Assembly: GCA_017623515.1 (NCBI GenBank)
Contig: JAGAOV010000008.1
Location: 1 to 64,000, forward strand
DNA: 64,000 nt
Reading direction: 5' to 3'
Source: Ruminococcus sp.
GTDB taxonomy: Bacteria; Bacillota; Clostridia; Oscillospirales; Ruminococcaceae
Shown here: in pieces, positions 17,582 to 25,758 of the stretch
How the letters are laid out: each line of letters starts with the position of its first letter
How positions within the stretch are numbered: the stretch's first letter is position 1
Position numbers and translations under genes: made by a program
Notes under the pieces: model-generated
Seen by the model: only the letters and a program-made list of their open reading frames with translations
Database searches by the model: none
What the model was told of the DNA's origin: nothing

Positions 17582-19168
17582 TTACATCCTCTCAAACCTC
17601 TTCATACCATTAACATCGCCGGTAAAGATAGTCTTAGGTCTTGCCCATACTCTGCCGTCACGGAGGCTCTTGTAGACAACAAGCTCTTCGTTGGTTTCGG
17701 TATGCTGTGCAAGAGCGATGACCTCATATTCGCCGCCCTTATAGTGACGGTACTTTCCGCCGATCTCAACAGTCATTTCCTGAATCGTCACGATAGGTGC
17801 GGCTTCCGGAGCTTCTACGCCGTTTACAATATCATCCTCAACGAGTATCATGCTGGTGAAAGGCGGCATTTCTATGATAGCATTGCCGTTCTCCATTCTT
17901 GCAGGCGTTCCTGACAGAACGTCAACCAGACTGCCGCAGGAAGGTCTGAAATTCAGCCAGTAGGATTGATCGTCAAGGTTCAGGGCAACATAAACATTTC
18001 TTCCCTCGTATTCTCTTCTGAAAAGAAGCTGACGGTTCTGAACATTTATAGTCTCAAAGCCGCCGGTTCTCAGAGCCGGATATGCCTTGTATATACGTCC
18101 CAGCTTTACTATATGACGGTAAAGATCTCTGTCACCGGAATTTTCAAGCTCTGCAAGGTCAAGGCATGGTCTCAGACCGTCATCGGAGTCATTCTCATGA
18201 ATGCCTGTAACGCCGTATTCGCTGCCGTAGTAAACTGACGGAATACCGGGCATGCCATACATGAGAGTGTAGCAAAGCTTGCGGTATCTTGCGTCGGAAA
18301 GCTTGCTTGCAAGGCGGTCTACATCGTGGTTGTCAACGAAGTTATAGAGCTGGATTCCCTTATAAATACCGCCGTTTCCGAACTGACGGTTGATGGAATA
18401 GTTAATCTCCCAGTAGTTCTTGTCATTATGTGAGGAATAAATCCCCTTGTGGCATTCGTAGTTTGTAACGCTGTCCAGCATTTCCGGATTTGCCCATCTG
18501 TTATAATCGCCGTGGATTATCTCGCCCATAAGCCAGAATTCGGGATTTCTGCTCTTGCAGAAGCTTCTTATCTGCTTGAAGAAGCCGAAGTCAACGCAGT
18601 CCGCAGCGTCGAAGCGGATACCGTCTATCTTGAATTCATCCATCCAGTAGCCAACAGCGTCGAGAAGATGATTGCAGACATCCTGATTGTGGAGGTTAAG
18701 CTTTACCAGATTGTAGAAGCCATGCCAGCCCTCATACCAGAACGGATCGCCGCATGGACTGTTTCCGCCGAAATTGAGACCTGCGAACCAGTTGCAGTAT
18801 GCGGAAGCCTGTCCCTTTTCCTGAACATCCTTGAACGCCCAGAAGTTACGTCCTACGTGATTGAAAACACCATCAAGGATAACACGTATACCGTTTGCAT
18901 GAAGCTCATCGCACAGTTCCTTGAAGTTCTGGTTTGTACCGAGTCTGCGGTCTATCTGCATATAGTCGGTGGTGTCGTAGCCATGTTCAGCGGATTCAAA
19001 TACCGGCCCGAAATAGATTGCGTCAACCTGCATTTCTTTCAGGTGAGGGATCCATTCTCTTATCTTGTCAAGGCGGTTTACAGTGTCTCCGCCCTCGTTG
19101 AATTTAGGCGCACCGCAGAAGCCTAAGGGATAGATGTGATACATTATTGAGTTGTCATACCAGTGCAT
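17582..19168 (-). CDS. Intracellular GH13 alpha-amylase-family enzyme fused to DUF1653
   Basis: A 528-residue protein without a signal peptide. The GH13 barrel shows DGVFNHVG (region I), GIRFDAAD with nucleophile D187, MGEII with acid/base E216 and FVDNHD with D282. A beta-sandwich follows to about residue 445. The C-terminus (about 460-525; GKYRHYKGGEYEVIALAQHT, then VVYKSLRDGRVWARP) is a DUF1653 domain, usually a stand-alone small protein. GH13 enzymes of this size act on alpha-glucans or maltooligosaccharides; the intracellular location suggests turnover of imported or stored glucan. The gene has a GGAGGT site and lies directly downstream of the first ~660-bp palindromic element. Confidence 0.88.
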   Translation of the reverse strand: MHWYDNSIMYHIYPLGFCGAPKFNEGGDTVNRLDKIREWIPHLKEMQVDAIYFGPVFESAEHGYDTTDYMQIDRRLGTNQNFKELCDELHANGIRVILDGVFNHVGRNFWAFKDVQEKGQASAYCNWFAGLNFGGNSPCGDPFWYEGWHGFYNLVKLNLHNQDVCNHLLDAVGYWMDEFKIDGIRFDAADCVDFGFFKQIRSFCKSRNPEFWLMGEIIHGDYNRWANPEMLDSVTNYECHKGIYSSHNDKNYWEINYSINRQFGNGGIYKGIQLYNFVDNHDVDRLASKLSDARYRKLCYTLMYGMPGIPSVYYGSEYGVTGIHENDSDDGLRPCLDLAELENSGDRDLYRHIVKLGRIYKAYPALRTGGFETINVQNRQLLFRREYEGRNVYVALNLDDQSYWLNFRPSCGSLVDVLSGTPARMENGNAIIEMPPFTSMILVEDDIVNGVEAPEAAPIVTIQEMTVEIGGKYRHYKGGEYEVIALAQHTETNEELVVYKSLRDGRVWARPKTIFTGDVNGMKRFERM

Positions 19169-19222
19169 TGTTATTACCTCCGTGTAATTTAATAGTTTGC
19201 TGTTGTGATATAACGATATAAG

Positions 19223-19882
19223 AAAATAAAAGTTTTTTTGCGCCGCTTTTTCTCAAAAAAAAGCGGTCGTAGGGTCTGGGACGAGAAGTCCCAGGTGATT
19301 GCGGAGCAATCACAGCACTAAAATTTACGAGCGTTTTCATCTAAGAGAATAAAAACAAATTTCGCCATAAAAAAGACCTTCCCATCGAATCATAGAACAT
19401 CAAGGAAGTCTGCTTTTAGTTCGCAGTAAAGAAAGCAGGCGAAATTTGTAACATAGCAGGAGAAAACGGCGTTAGCCGGAAAATCCTGCGGACGGTACGA
19501 GCCTTATTTCCTTAGGATGTTCTTTACAGGGTTCAAGCCAGTACCTTTAGTTATGTGGGAACTCTGAATTTAGAATGCGTAACTTAAAGTTTTGAATCTT
19601 AGGGTTATCATAATCGTAAGATCCGCAAAAATTGGTCGCTTCGCTCCCTCTTTTGCTAACAAATCAAATTTCGCTGGCTTTCTTTACTACGAACTGAAAG
19701 CAAACTTCCTCAGATCAGCTTGACTTTATGGGAAAGTTTTTTATGAAGCGAAATTTGTAGTGTTTCTCGATAAAAATGCTCGTATTTTTATCACTGTGAT
19801 TGCTCCGCAATCACACGAGGCTCTGCCTCGAGCTCCGCAAGCATTTTTGAAAAACTGCTTGACCGAAAAACTTTTATTTATT
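19223..19882. repeat. Large palindromic element with conserved hairpins, copy 1
   Basis: The ends are inverted copies (AAATAAAAGTTTTT on the left, its complement on the right). The arms contain hairpins at 19276-19294, 19295-19313, 19796-19814 and 19816-19830. The centre holds a hairpin at 19456-19489 and two blocks identical to copy 2 at 61376-62054: TGCGGACGGTACGAGCCTT (19487-19505) and 19623-19659. No ORF is supported. The last codons of the neighbouring HD gene fall inside the right end. Confidence 0.8.
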
Positions 19883-20461
19883 GCTGCCTTCCAGAAAATA
19901 CGCCGCCTCCATGTCCGCTACATTCAGCGCAAGAGCAAGCGGAAACTTCTCAAGTGCCTGACCTACCAGATTCTTCTCCTCGTTGCCAGAAAATCCCATG
20001 TGATACCTTATTGCAAAAGCCTCCTCACGGGAAAGCCTCATGAATCCTGATACGATGTACACCGATTTCTCACCATGCCCATACGGAAGTTCATCCCTTA
20101 TAGTATAATACGGAACTTTCTCCCATATACCCTGCGCATTCTTCGCATTACGATAATCTACCGCATAAAAATTTACCTTGCACAAATCATGAAGCAGCGA
20201 AACTATGGCTATGGACTCTTCCGAATAATCCATTCCGTAAAGCTCCTTTGTTCTCGGACGTGCAAGATAATCCTTCAGGCATTCATACACATTCAAGCTG
20301 TGCTCCAACAGTCCGCCCTCATACGAACCGTGAAACCTTGTGCTGGACGGAGCAGTAAAAAAATCACTGCTCTCAGAGCAGAGCCAGTTAAGAAGCTTAT
20401 CGCTGCCAGACCTTTTTATATTTTCCTCGTAAATCTTCAGGAATTTCTCCCTGTTTGTCAT
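19874..20461 (-). CDS. HD-domain phosphohydrolase-like protein
   Basis: A 195-residue cytoplasmic protein with HD-superfamily metal ligands: H54 in GLLEHSLNVYECL and H91-D92 in SLLHDLCKVN. Helices continue to the C-terminus (FAIRYHMGF, ALALNVADMEAA). HD proteins hydrolyse nucleotides or phosphodiesters; no substrate can be assigned. The open frame extends ten codons upstream, but the AAAGGCGGTG site points to ATG 20461. Its stop codon lies within the terminal repeat of the palindromic element, so insertion of the element may have trimmed or replaced the original C-terminus. Confidence 0.8.
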   Translation of the reverse strand: MTNREKFLKIYEENIKRSGSDKLLNWLCSESSDFFTAPSSTRFHGSYEGGLLEHSLNVYECLKDYLARPRTKELYGMDYSEESIAIVSLLHDLCKVNFYAVDYRNAKNAQGIWEKVPYYTIRDELPYGHGEKSVYIVSGFMRLSREEAFAIRYHMGFSGNEEKNLVGQALEKFPLALALNVADMEAAYFLEGSNK

Positions 20462-20570
20462 ATCAGCACCGCCTTTCAGTTTGTTCTTCATTTTATATTA
20501 TACCATATAAATATTAACATTTCAACACATTGCATGTATCACGTTTAACGCCGCATTGTCTCCGACGCTA

Positions 20571-20605
20571 AAAAACGGGACGAAGTATCCGACTTCGTCC
20601 CGTTT
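20571..20605 (-). terminator. Intrinsic terminator after the Cys-rich small membrane protein
   Basis: A perfect 14-bp stem (AAACGGGACGAAGT, 20573-20586, with its complement 20592-20605) and 5-base loop, with TTTTT on the minus strand, 8 bases past the stop. Confidence 0.85.
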
Positions 20606-20612
20606 AATACTA

Positions 20613-20888
20613 TTATTCAGCTGCGTCCTCAATTACTTCCTCGATCTTTTCCTTAACATCTTCAGCAGCATCTTCCATGTCATCCATGATGTCCTCTGCA
20701 ATTTCGCAGATGTCGTCGCAGCAGCATTCATCCATATCGTCGCTGTCTGTGCAGCAGCAAGCGTCGAAGCTGTCCAGTTCACAGCAGTCGTCCAGTATGG
20801 GTTTCTTCTTTTTTGACAGCAGCATCAGTGTTGCCAGCACTACTGCGCCTGTTGCCAGAATAATAGCTACAATTGTACTTGCCTTCAT
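20613..20888 (-). CDS. Small acidic, cysteine-rich membrane protein
   Basis: A 91-residue protein: one N-terminal membrane segment (about 4-24), a KKKK stop-transfer, then a segment with nine cysteines in clusters (CC, CCC, CCC, C) separated by Asp/Ser/Met, and finally an amphipathic Glu/Asp/Lys helix. I do not recognise a family. The net charge outside the membrane is strongly negative. The cysteine and acidic clusters suggest metal binding or disulfides, which is inference. Good AAAGAGG site and a strong terminator make it a real, separately transcribed gene. Confidence 0.7.
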   Translation of the reverse strand: MKASTIVAIILATGAVVLATLMLLSKKKKPILDDCCELDSFDACCCTDSDDMDECCCDDICEIAEDIMDDMEDAAEDVKEKIEEVIEDAAE

Positions 20889-21065
20889 AGGTTGCCTCTT
20901 TCTCTGCGGAATACTATTTTTACAGTTCCGGCTCCACAGTGCCGGTCTTTAAGAAACGATGTGTATTCTTAACCTGTCACAATTATTATACCACACCTGT
21001 TTGGAAAATACAAGTATTATTTACAAAAAAACAAGTAAAAATATTCCTTGTATATGCTGATTCTG

Positions 21066-21785
21066 CTACATATTTCCTGTAAGGTGCATAAGCACGGAAA
21101 TAACGGCTATGGGAGCAGTTTCACATCGGAGGATACGATTTCCCAGCCATACATTATGAATGCCGGCGTTTTTCGCCTCCTCTGCTTCCTCCGGATCAAG
21201 TCCGCCCTCACTTCCGATAAATACGGCTATATCTCGGCATCCCTGAAACGGAACTTCATTGAATCTCACGCCGCCTTCTTCATAGAAAAGCATAGCACAT
21301 TCAGCCTTTTTCATTTCGGAAAGTGCCTCCTGCCATGTTATAATGGGCATGACATCGGGTATTATGCCTCGTCCAGACTGTTTAGCCGCAGATTCGGCTA
21401 TTTTCTGAAGTCTGGGAAGTTTTTTTGCAAAATCCTTTTTATCGGGGCGTGCAACGCAGCGTCTTGTAAGTACGGGAACTATTTTCACTGCGCCAAGCTC
21501 CACGGATTTCTGGATTATTGAGGAAAGCTTGTCCGCCTTTGGCATAGCCTGATAGAGGGTGATATTGACAGTGGGTTCGGCGGCGCAAAGCTCTGAGGAT
21601 ATTTCCTCAAGAATGACCTCATCGGAAGTGATGGCAGTAATGCGGCAGTGATAATCTCTGCCCTCGGCACAGACTGTCAGTTCTTCTCCGGTACGTATCC
21701 TGAGAGAACGCCCTATGTGGTGAGCATCCTCGCCGGTAATGCGGATATTTCCAGCGGTTATATTTTCTAAGAAAAATCTCGGCAT
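21066..21785 (-). CDS. rsmE: 16S rRNA (uracil-1498 N3) methyltransferase
   Basis: A 239-residue protein with the RsmE pattern: N-terminal PRFFLE and HHIGRSLRIRTGE (PUA-like domain), a middle LYQAMPKADKLSSIIQKSVELG, and the SPOUT knot segment FIGSEGGLDPEEAEEA and LGNRILRCETAPI. It methylates U1498 of 16S rRNA in the 30S subunit. The second residue of the usual IGPEGG motif is Ser here, a tolerated change. GGAG site upstream. Confidence 0.95.
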   Translation of the reverse strand: MPRFFLENITAGNIRITGEDAHHIGRSLRIRTGEELTVCAEGRDYHCRITAITSDEVILEEISSELCAAEPTVNITLYQAMPKADKLSSIIQKSVELGAVKIVPVLTRRCVARPDKKDFAKKLPRLQKIAESAAKQSGRGIIPDVMPIITWQEALSEMKKAECAMLFYEEGGVRFNEVPFQGCRDIAVFIGSEGGLDPEEAEEAKNAGIHNVWLGNRILRCETAPIAVISVLMHLTGNM

Positions 21786-21827
21786 TGTCTTTCTCCTTTG
21801 GGTTTATTGGTTATTTTAGGGTATCTC

Positions 21828-22691
21828 TTATATTCCCTTGCGGTTAAATGCAGCACTCACACCAATAAGCACAAGACCTATTACCGCAAATACAGCCGCC
21901 TTAACGAAAAGGAACTGCGCCGCCGATTCCATAACGCCTGTCACAGCCGGATAGATAACCGGATCTTTTATGGAGAATGAATCAATAACATCTGAGAAAA
22001 GAAGATACGCACTGGGAATAGTCATAAGCGCACCGCCTGCAAAAAAGCCTGTACCAGAAAAATAGAGTCTTCTCCAGCCGTTATTTCTGTCAAGGATAAC
22101 AAGCACTGCCGCAAGTACAACGCTTATTCCTGCAAGCGTCCATACACCGCCTGTCAGCAGCGGATAATATTTTCCTGCTTTCTGAATCATACCATTTTCG
22201 GTAAGAGTCTGCATATAAAATGCGTCAATGCGGCTGCTAATCTTAGTTTCAGCCTTTTCAACAGTCTCAGAAAGCTTTTCCTCAAAAACCTCGTCCGGTT
22301 CATAGTCTATAGACTCGGCGTATTCGTGAAAAAATTCCGTTATGCTTTCCTCAATGGCTGTATAATCATGACTGAATGCAAGAGATTTTGCACCTGACAT
22401 ATAATCTGTTACAGCGGAAGCATCCTGCTTCATTGCATTCTCTATCCACTCCGGCGTAATAGCGTCCATGTAAACCTCAGCCGGTATCATAGTGGTATTG
22501 TATTCAGCCTGAAAATCCTTCTGGAGTGCTGCGTATGCCTTTTCCGCAAGACCTTCGCTTTCAACAATATCCGTATAAATTGTTGAATCAGAGAGAATGC
22601 TTCTTCCGATGGAAGCTCCGATATATCCTGCAACAGAGAATGCAAGAAGAATAGTAAGGATTATTCTTCCTATATAATAACGTCCGTTCAT
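21828..22691 (-). CDS. Membrane protein of the sortase cassette, function unknown
   Basis: A 287-residue protein with an N-terminal membrane segment (about 8-30), a ~140-residue extracytoplasmic helical region rich in Glu and Ala, and three further membrane segments (about 178-198, 210-232, 262-283). I do not recognise the family. Its start overlaps the sortase stop by one base (TAATG), so it is coupled to the sortase and probably works with it or with the secreted partner upstream. Confidence 0.7.
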   Translation of the reverse strand: MNGRYYIGRIILTILLAFSVAGYIGASIGRSILSDSTIYTDIVESEGLAEKAYAALQKDFQAEYNTTMIPAEVYMDAITPEWIENAMKQDASAVTDYMSGAKSLAFSHDYTAIEESITEFFHEYAESIDYEPDEVFEEKLSETVEKAETKISSRIDAFYMQTLTENGMIQKAGKYYPLLTGGVWTLAGISVVLAAVLVILDRNNGWRRLYFSGTGFFAGGALMTIPSAYLLFSDVIDSFSIKDPVIYPAVTGVMESAAQFLFVKAAVFAVIGLVLIGVSAAFNRKGI

Positions 22692-23383
22692 TATTCTGCC
22701 GCCTCCTTGCTGTTGTAGTAAACCATTTCAGTCGGCTTGCAAACTGCGCCTATTCTTATATCAGATGAACCGAAAATCTGCTTTTCACAGGTGTACAGCG
22801 TGAGAGTCTCTTCCTCTGTCGGAAGAACATACTTATGCTCATTGTACGGAAATTCCACAAGCTTCGTTACCTCATATGTAAAACGTCCGTACTGTGTGTA
22901 AAGCACCACACTGTCTCCTACAGCCGCCTTGTCAAGGTCATGGAAGAATGTATTAACATGTGCGTCAATAACAGCGTTTCCGCCTGAACCCGGTGCTGCG
23001 GAGGAAGTGGTCTGGACTGCGCCAAGCTCTAAAAGCTCCGCATTGCTGCCCCAGTATACGGGAACATTTATTCCGGCAGACTCTATTTCCAAAACTGCGA
23101 ACTGTTCACCGAATGCCGGAATAGTTACCACGCCCTCGGAATATGTCTCGCCCTCATAATCGGTAACGATGTCGTTTTCCACGATCTGAAGTCCGCCCTG
23201 TTCAGAGTCTGCGTTCTTCATATCATCCATAAATGCTATTTTCAACAGTGTTGAAAACTCCTCATAAGGTCTTATAAGTGCAAGAACGGAAATTCCTGCG
23301 CATAAAATAAGTATAAGCACCGGAAGAATAAGCTGCACTTTGCGGCTCATTGCCGGTGCGCCGGAAGATGTCTTTTTACTCAT
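22691..23383 (-). CDS. Sortase (class D/E-like transpeptidase)
   Basis: A 230-residue protein with an N-terminal membrane anchor (about 16-36) and a sortase beta-barrel. The catalytic triad is visible as H142 (VIDAHVNTFFHDL), C199 (LTLYTCEK) and R210 (SSDIRIGAV). The usual GHR around the His is DAH here. Sortases join secreted proteins bearing a C-terminal sorting signal to the cell wall. It lies between its likely substrate (18 bases upstream) and a coupled membrane protein. Confidence 0.88.
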   Translation of the reverse strand: MSKKTSSGAPAMSRKVQLILPVLILILCAGISVLALIRPYEEFSTLLKIAFMDDMKNADSEQGGLQIVENDIVTDYEGETYSEGVVTIPAFGEQFAVLEIESAGINVPVYWGSNAELLELGAVQTTSSAAPGSGGNAVIDAHVNTFFHDLDKAAVGDSVVLYTQYGRFTYEVTKLVEFPYNEHKYVLPTEEETLTLYTCEKQIFGSSDIRIGAVCKPTEMVYYNSKEAAE

Positions 23384-23400
23384 AATGTCTCCTTTTTCTT

Positions 23401-24195
23401 TCAGTTTTCCTTACGGCGGAGAAGAAGTGCCATGCCTGCCGCTGAAAGCACAAGCATACCGCCGCCGACTGCAACAGGAATTGTATAGGACTTTCCTGTA
23501 GGATCAACGCTCATGCTCATAGAGGATACGTTCACAAGCTTGCCATTTTCATCGGACGCACTTATAGTAAGATTATCTCCGGAAATCTCGTCAATTGAGA
23601 AATTTATGCCAAACTCCTTGCCCACATCCATAAAGCTTGAAATAAGTGCCGCCTTATCCGACGCACTAAGCTGCTTGAGAATGCTGTTGCGTTCCTTATT
23701 GGTCATAGTATTCACAAATTTCTGTCTCTCCTCTTCAGTCATGGAATTTATATATTCCTTTTTCTCCTCAAGAGATGCACTGATAAATGTCTGGTCAGAA
23801 GGACGTGCAGCCTGTGTGGTAACTGTTGTTGTTTCAGCAGAAACTGCGCCGCCCTGCGCACCTGTTCCGACAGCAGTTGTCTGCGCAGGTGCAGGCTGAG
23901 TTGTAACTTGGCTTGGCGGAGCTATGCCAAGCTGTTCCTCTATCTGCTTTCCAGCTTCTTCATTATACTCGTATATCTGTGCAATAGCCATGTCGCACTG
24001 TTCCGACGTATATTCACCGCCTGCGAACATATTAACAGCCTCCTGAACCATCCAGTCCGGCCAGCCTGCGGCGTATGCAGCAGCGATAACATCATCAACA
24101 GTCGTTGCGGAGGCTGTCATGCTTCCGGAAAGCGGCAATACTGAAACAGCAGCTGCGGCTGCAAGTATAGTGATCATCTTTTTGAATTTTTTCAT
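23401..24195 (-). CDS. Secreted protein with C-terminal membrane tail, likely sortase substrate
   Basis: A 264-residue protein: signal peptide (about 1-31), a helical domain (DDVIAAAYAAGWPDWMVQEA), a Thr/Ala/Pro/Gln linker, a second helical-plus-beta domain, and a C-terminal hydrophobic helix (about 239-258) ending in RRKEN. That tail is the shape of a cell-wall sorting signal, but no LPXTG is present; the nearest candidate is SYTIP just before the helix. The signal peptide and the AAAGGA site place the start at 24195 although the frame is open further. First gene of the sortase operon, with its own promoter. Confidence 0.75.
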   Translation of the reverse strand: MKKFKKMITILAAAAAVSVLPLSGSMTASATTVDDVIAAAYAAGWPDWMVQEAVNMFAGGEYTSEQCDMAIAQIYEYNEEAGKQIEEQLGIAPPSQVTTQPAPAQTTAVGTGAQGGAVSAETTTVTTQAARPSDQTFISASLEEKKEYINSMTEEERQKFVNTMTNKERNSILKQLSASDKAALISSFMDVGKEFGINFSIDEISGDNLTISASDENGKLVNVSSMSMSVDPTGKSYTIPVAVGGGMLVLSAAGMALLLRRKEN

Positions 24196-24287
24196 AGCTA
24201 TATCCTTTCTCATCATGGGTGTTTGCTTATAGATAAATAAAGCCCTGTAAAATATGCAGACCTTACCGGAAGTCCGCACACATTATT

Positions 24288-24316
24288 ATTATAATAGCTT
24301 TTGCTTAAAATTGCAA
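24288..24316 (-). promoter_or_regulatory. SigA-type promoter of the sortase cassette
   Basis: On the minus strand: TTGCAA (24311-24316), 17-base spacer, TATAAT (24288-24293). Confidence 0.75.
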
Positions 24317-24426
24317 GGGGTTCCACTTATTTACACATTTTTACACCGGATTTTCATTCGTTTCCCACACTTGCCGCTATAACAGCAGGCTGCCCATTAT
24401 CAATCATTCCTCACTGGAAAAACACC

Positions 24427-24455
24427 TTGACAACACATAAAAACAGTAATATACT
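24427..24455 (+). promoter_or_regulatory. SigA-type promoter of the AI-2E transporter gene
   Basis: TTGACA (24427-24432), 17-base spacer, TATACT (24450-24455). Confidence 0.7.
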
Positions 24456-24501
24456 ATAAATACTGAAAAACATACCTATGAAAAAGAAAGGCGGTCTATA
24501 T

Positions 24502-25650
24502 ATGAGCAAACGCACCAAACACCAGCTTCTGCTTGTTACATTCGGAGTTATACTTTTTACACTCCTCATGAATCTGAACTCTGCCCTTGCATTTGCAGGT
24601 CAGATTTTCAGCCTTGTTTCACCCATCGTAATAGGTCTGCTGATTGCATTTGTCCTCAATGTTCCCATGCACGGCATCGAAAAACTTATTTCCCGTTTGC
24701 TTTCCAAAGCAAAATTCAAAGGCAAGGAAAGCATTATCCGTGTACTTAGTCTCATTATTACTATTGCATGTATTGCTCTCGTCATTACAGGCGCAGTTGT
24801 TCTTGCCGTACCTGCCCTTTCAGAATCTGCAAACACCATAAAGCCTCTTATGACTGAAAAAGCTCCGGAATGGATGGAATGGCTCAGCAGCCGCAACATT
24901 GATACCTCTGCCCTTATAGACTGGCTTGAGGGAATAGACCTTTCCCGTATCTCAGACAACGCTGAAAATGTTTTAGGCTCAGTTCTGGGTACAGCGTCCT
25001 CAGCAGTATCGGCTGTTATAAGCGTTATATTCGGCATTGTAATCGCTGTATACGTTCTCCTCAGCAAATCAATGCTCCACAGTCAGGTGAAAAAGCTTGT
25101 CTATGCAAATGTTCCTGATGACAAAGCTGATAAGATATACTATGTCTGCGGACTTCTCCGTGAGACCTATTCCAAATTTCTCTCCGGTCAGTGTGTTGAA
25201 GCTATAATCCTCGGAACTCTCATATTCATCTCATTCAGTATTTTCCGTCTGCCCTATGCAGGACTTATCGGACTTCTTACAGGCATATGCTCCTTTATTC
25301 CGTATATAGGCGGCTGCTGCTCCTGTCTTATCGGAATGTTCCTCATACTCCTTGCCGATCCGTCAAGAATAATCATCGCCGTTATTGTTTATGTCATAGT
25401 GCAGTTTGTAGAGAATCAGTTTATCTATCCTCATGTCGTAGGAAACTCTGTAGGTCTTGCGCCTATATGGACTCTTATTGCTGCTCTTATCGGAGGAAAG
25501 CTTTTCGGTCTTACAGGAATCATCTTCTTCATACCGCTTTCTGCTGTAGTTTTCGTGCTTATCAGAGAGAATACGTATAAGAAACTCGAAAAAAAACGTC
25601 TTGCAAAGGAATACGCTTTGACGGAAACACAGCAGAACAAAGATCAATAA
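24502..25650 (+). CDS. AI-2E family (TqsA/PerM-like) membrane transporter
   Basis: A 382-residue polytopic membrane protein with about eight hydrophobic segments and the family pattern: N-terminal LVSPIVIGLLIAFVLNVP, a central soluble segment, and C-terminal LPYAGLIGLLTGICSFIPYIG and QFVENQFIYPHVVGNSVGL. Members export autoinducer-2 or act as Na+/H+ or general efflux carriers; the cargo here is unknown. Start chosen at 24502 by the AAAGGCGG site, eight codons after the first open ATG. Standing alone between two promoters, it has no obvious operon partner. Confidence 0.88.
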   Translation: MSKRTKHQLLLVTFGVILFTLLMNLNSALAFAGQIFSLVSPIVIGLLIAFVLNVPMHGIEKLISRLLSKAKFKGKESIIRVLSLIITIACIALVITGAVVLAVPALSESANTIKPLMTEKAPEWMEWLSSRNIDTSALIDWLEGIDLSRISDNAENVLGSVLGTASSAVSAVISVIFGIVIAVYVLLSKSMLHSQVKKLVYANVPDDKADKIYYVCGLLRETYSKFLSGQCVEAIILGTLIFISFSIFRLPYAGLIGLLTGICSFIPYIGGCCSCLIGMFLILLADPSRIIIAVIVYVIVQFVENQFIYPHVVGNSVGLAPIWTLIAALIGGKLFGLTGIIFFIPLSAVVFVLIRENTYKKLEKKRLAKEYALTETQQNKDQ

Positions 25651-25680
25651 GCTTCTTCCGTGCAAATCAAACAAAATTGC

Positions 25681-25709
25681 TTGACAATTAAGCTGTAATA
25701 TGGTACACT
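25681..25709 (+). promoter_or_regulatory. SigA-type promoter of the GH9 gene
   Basis: TTGACA (25681-25686), 17-base spacer, TACACT (25704-25709). Confidence 0.7.
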
Positions 25710-25758
25710 AAAATAAGAATGGGATTTTATACCATGAAATTGAAAGGAGTTTTTACTT

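Noticed and set aside
19223..19882. Group II intron, tmRNA or RNase P RNA in the large palindromic element
   Set aside because: No domain V, tRNA-like end or conserved RNase P core was found.
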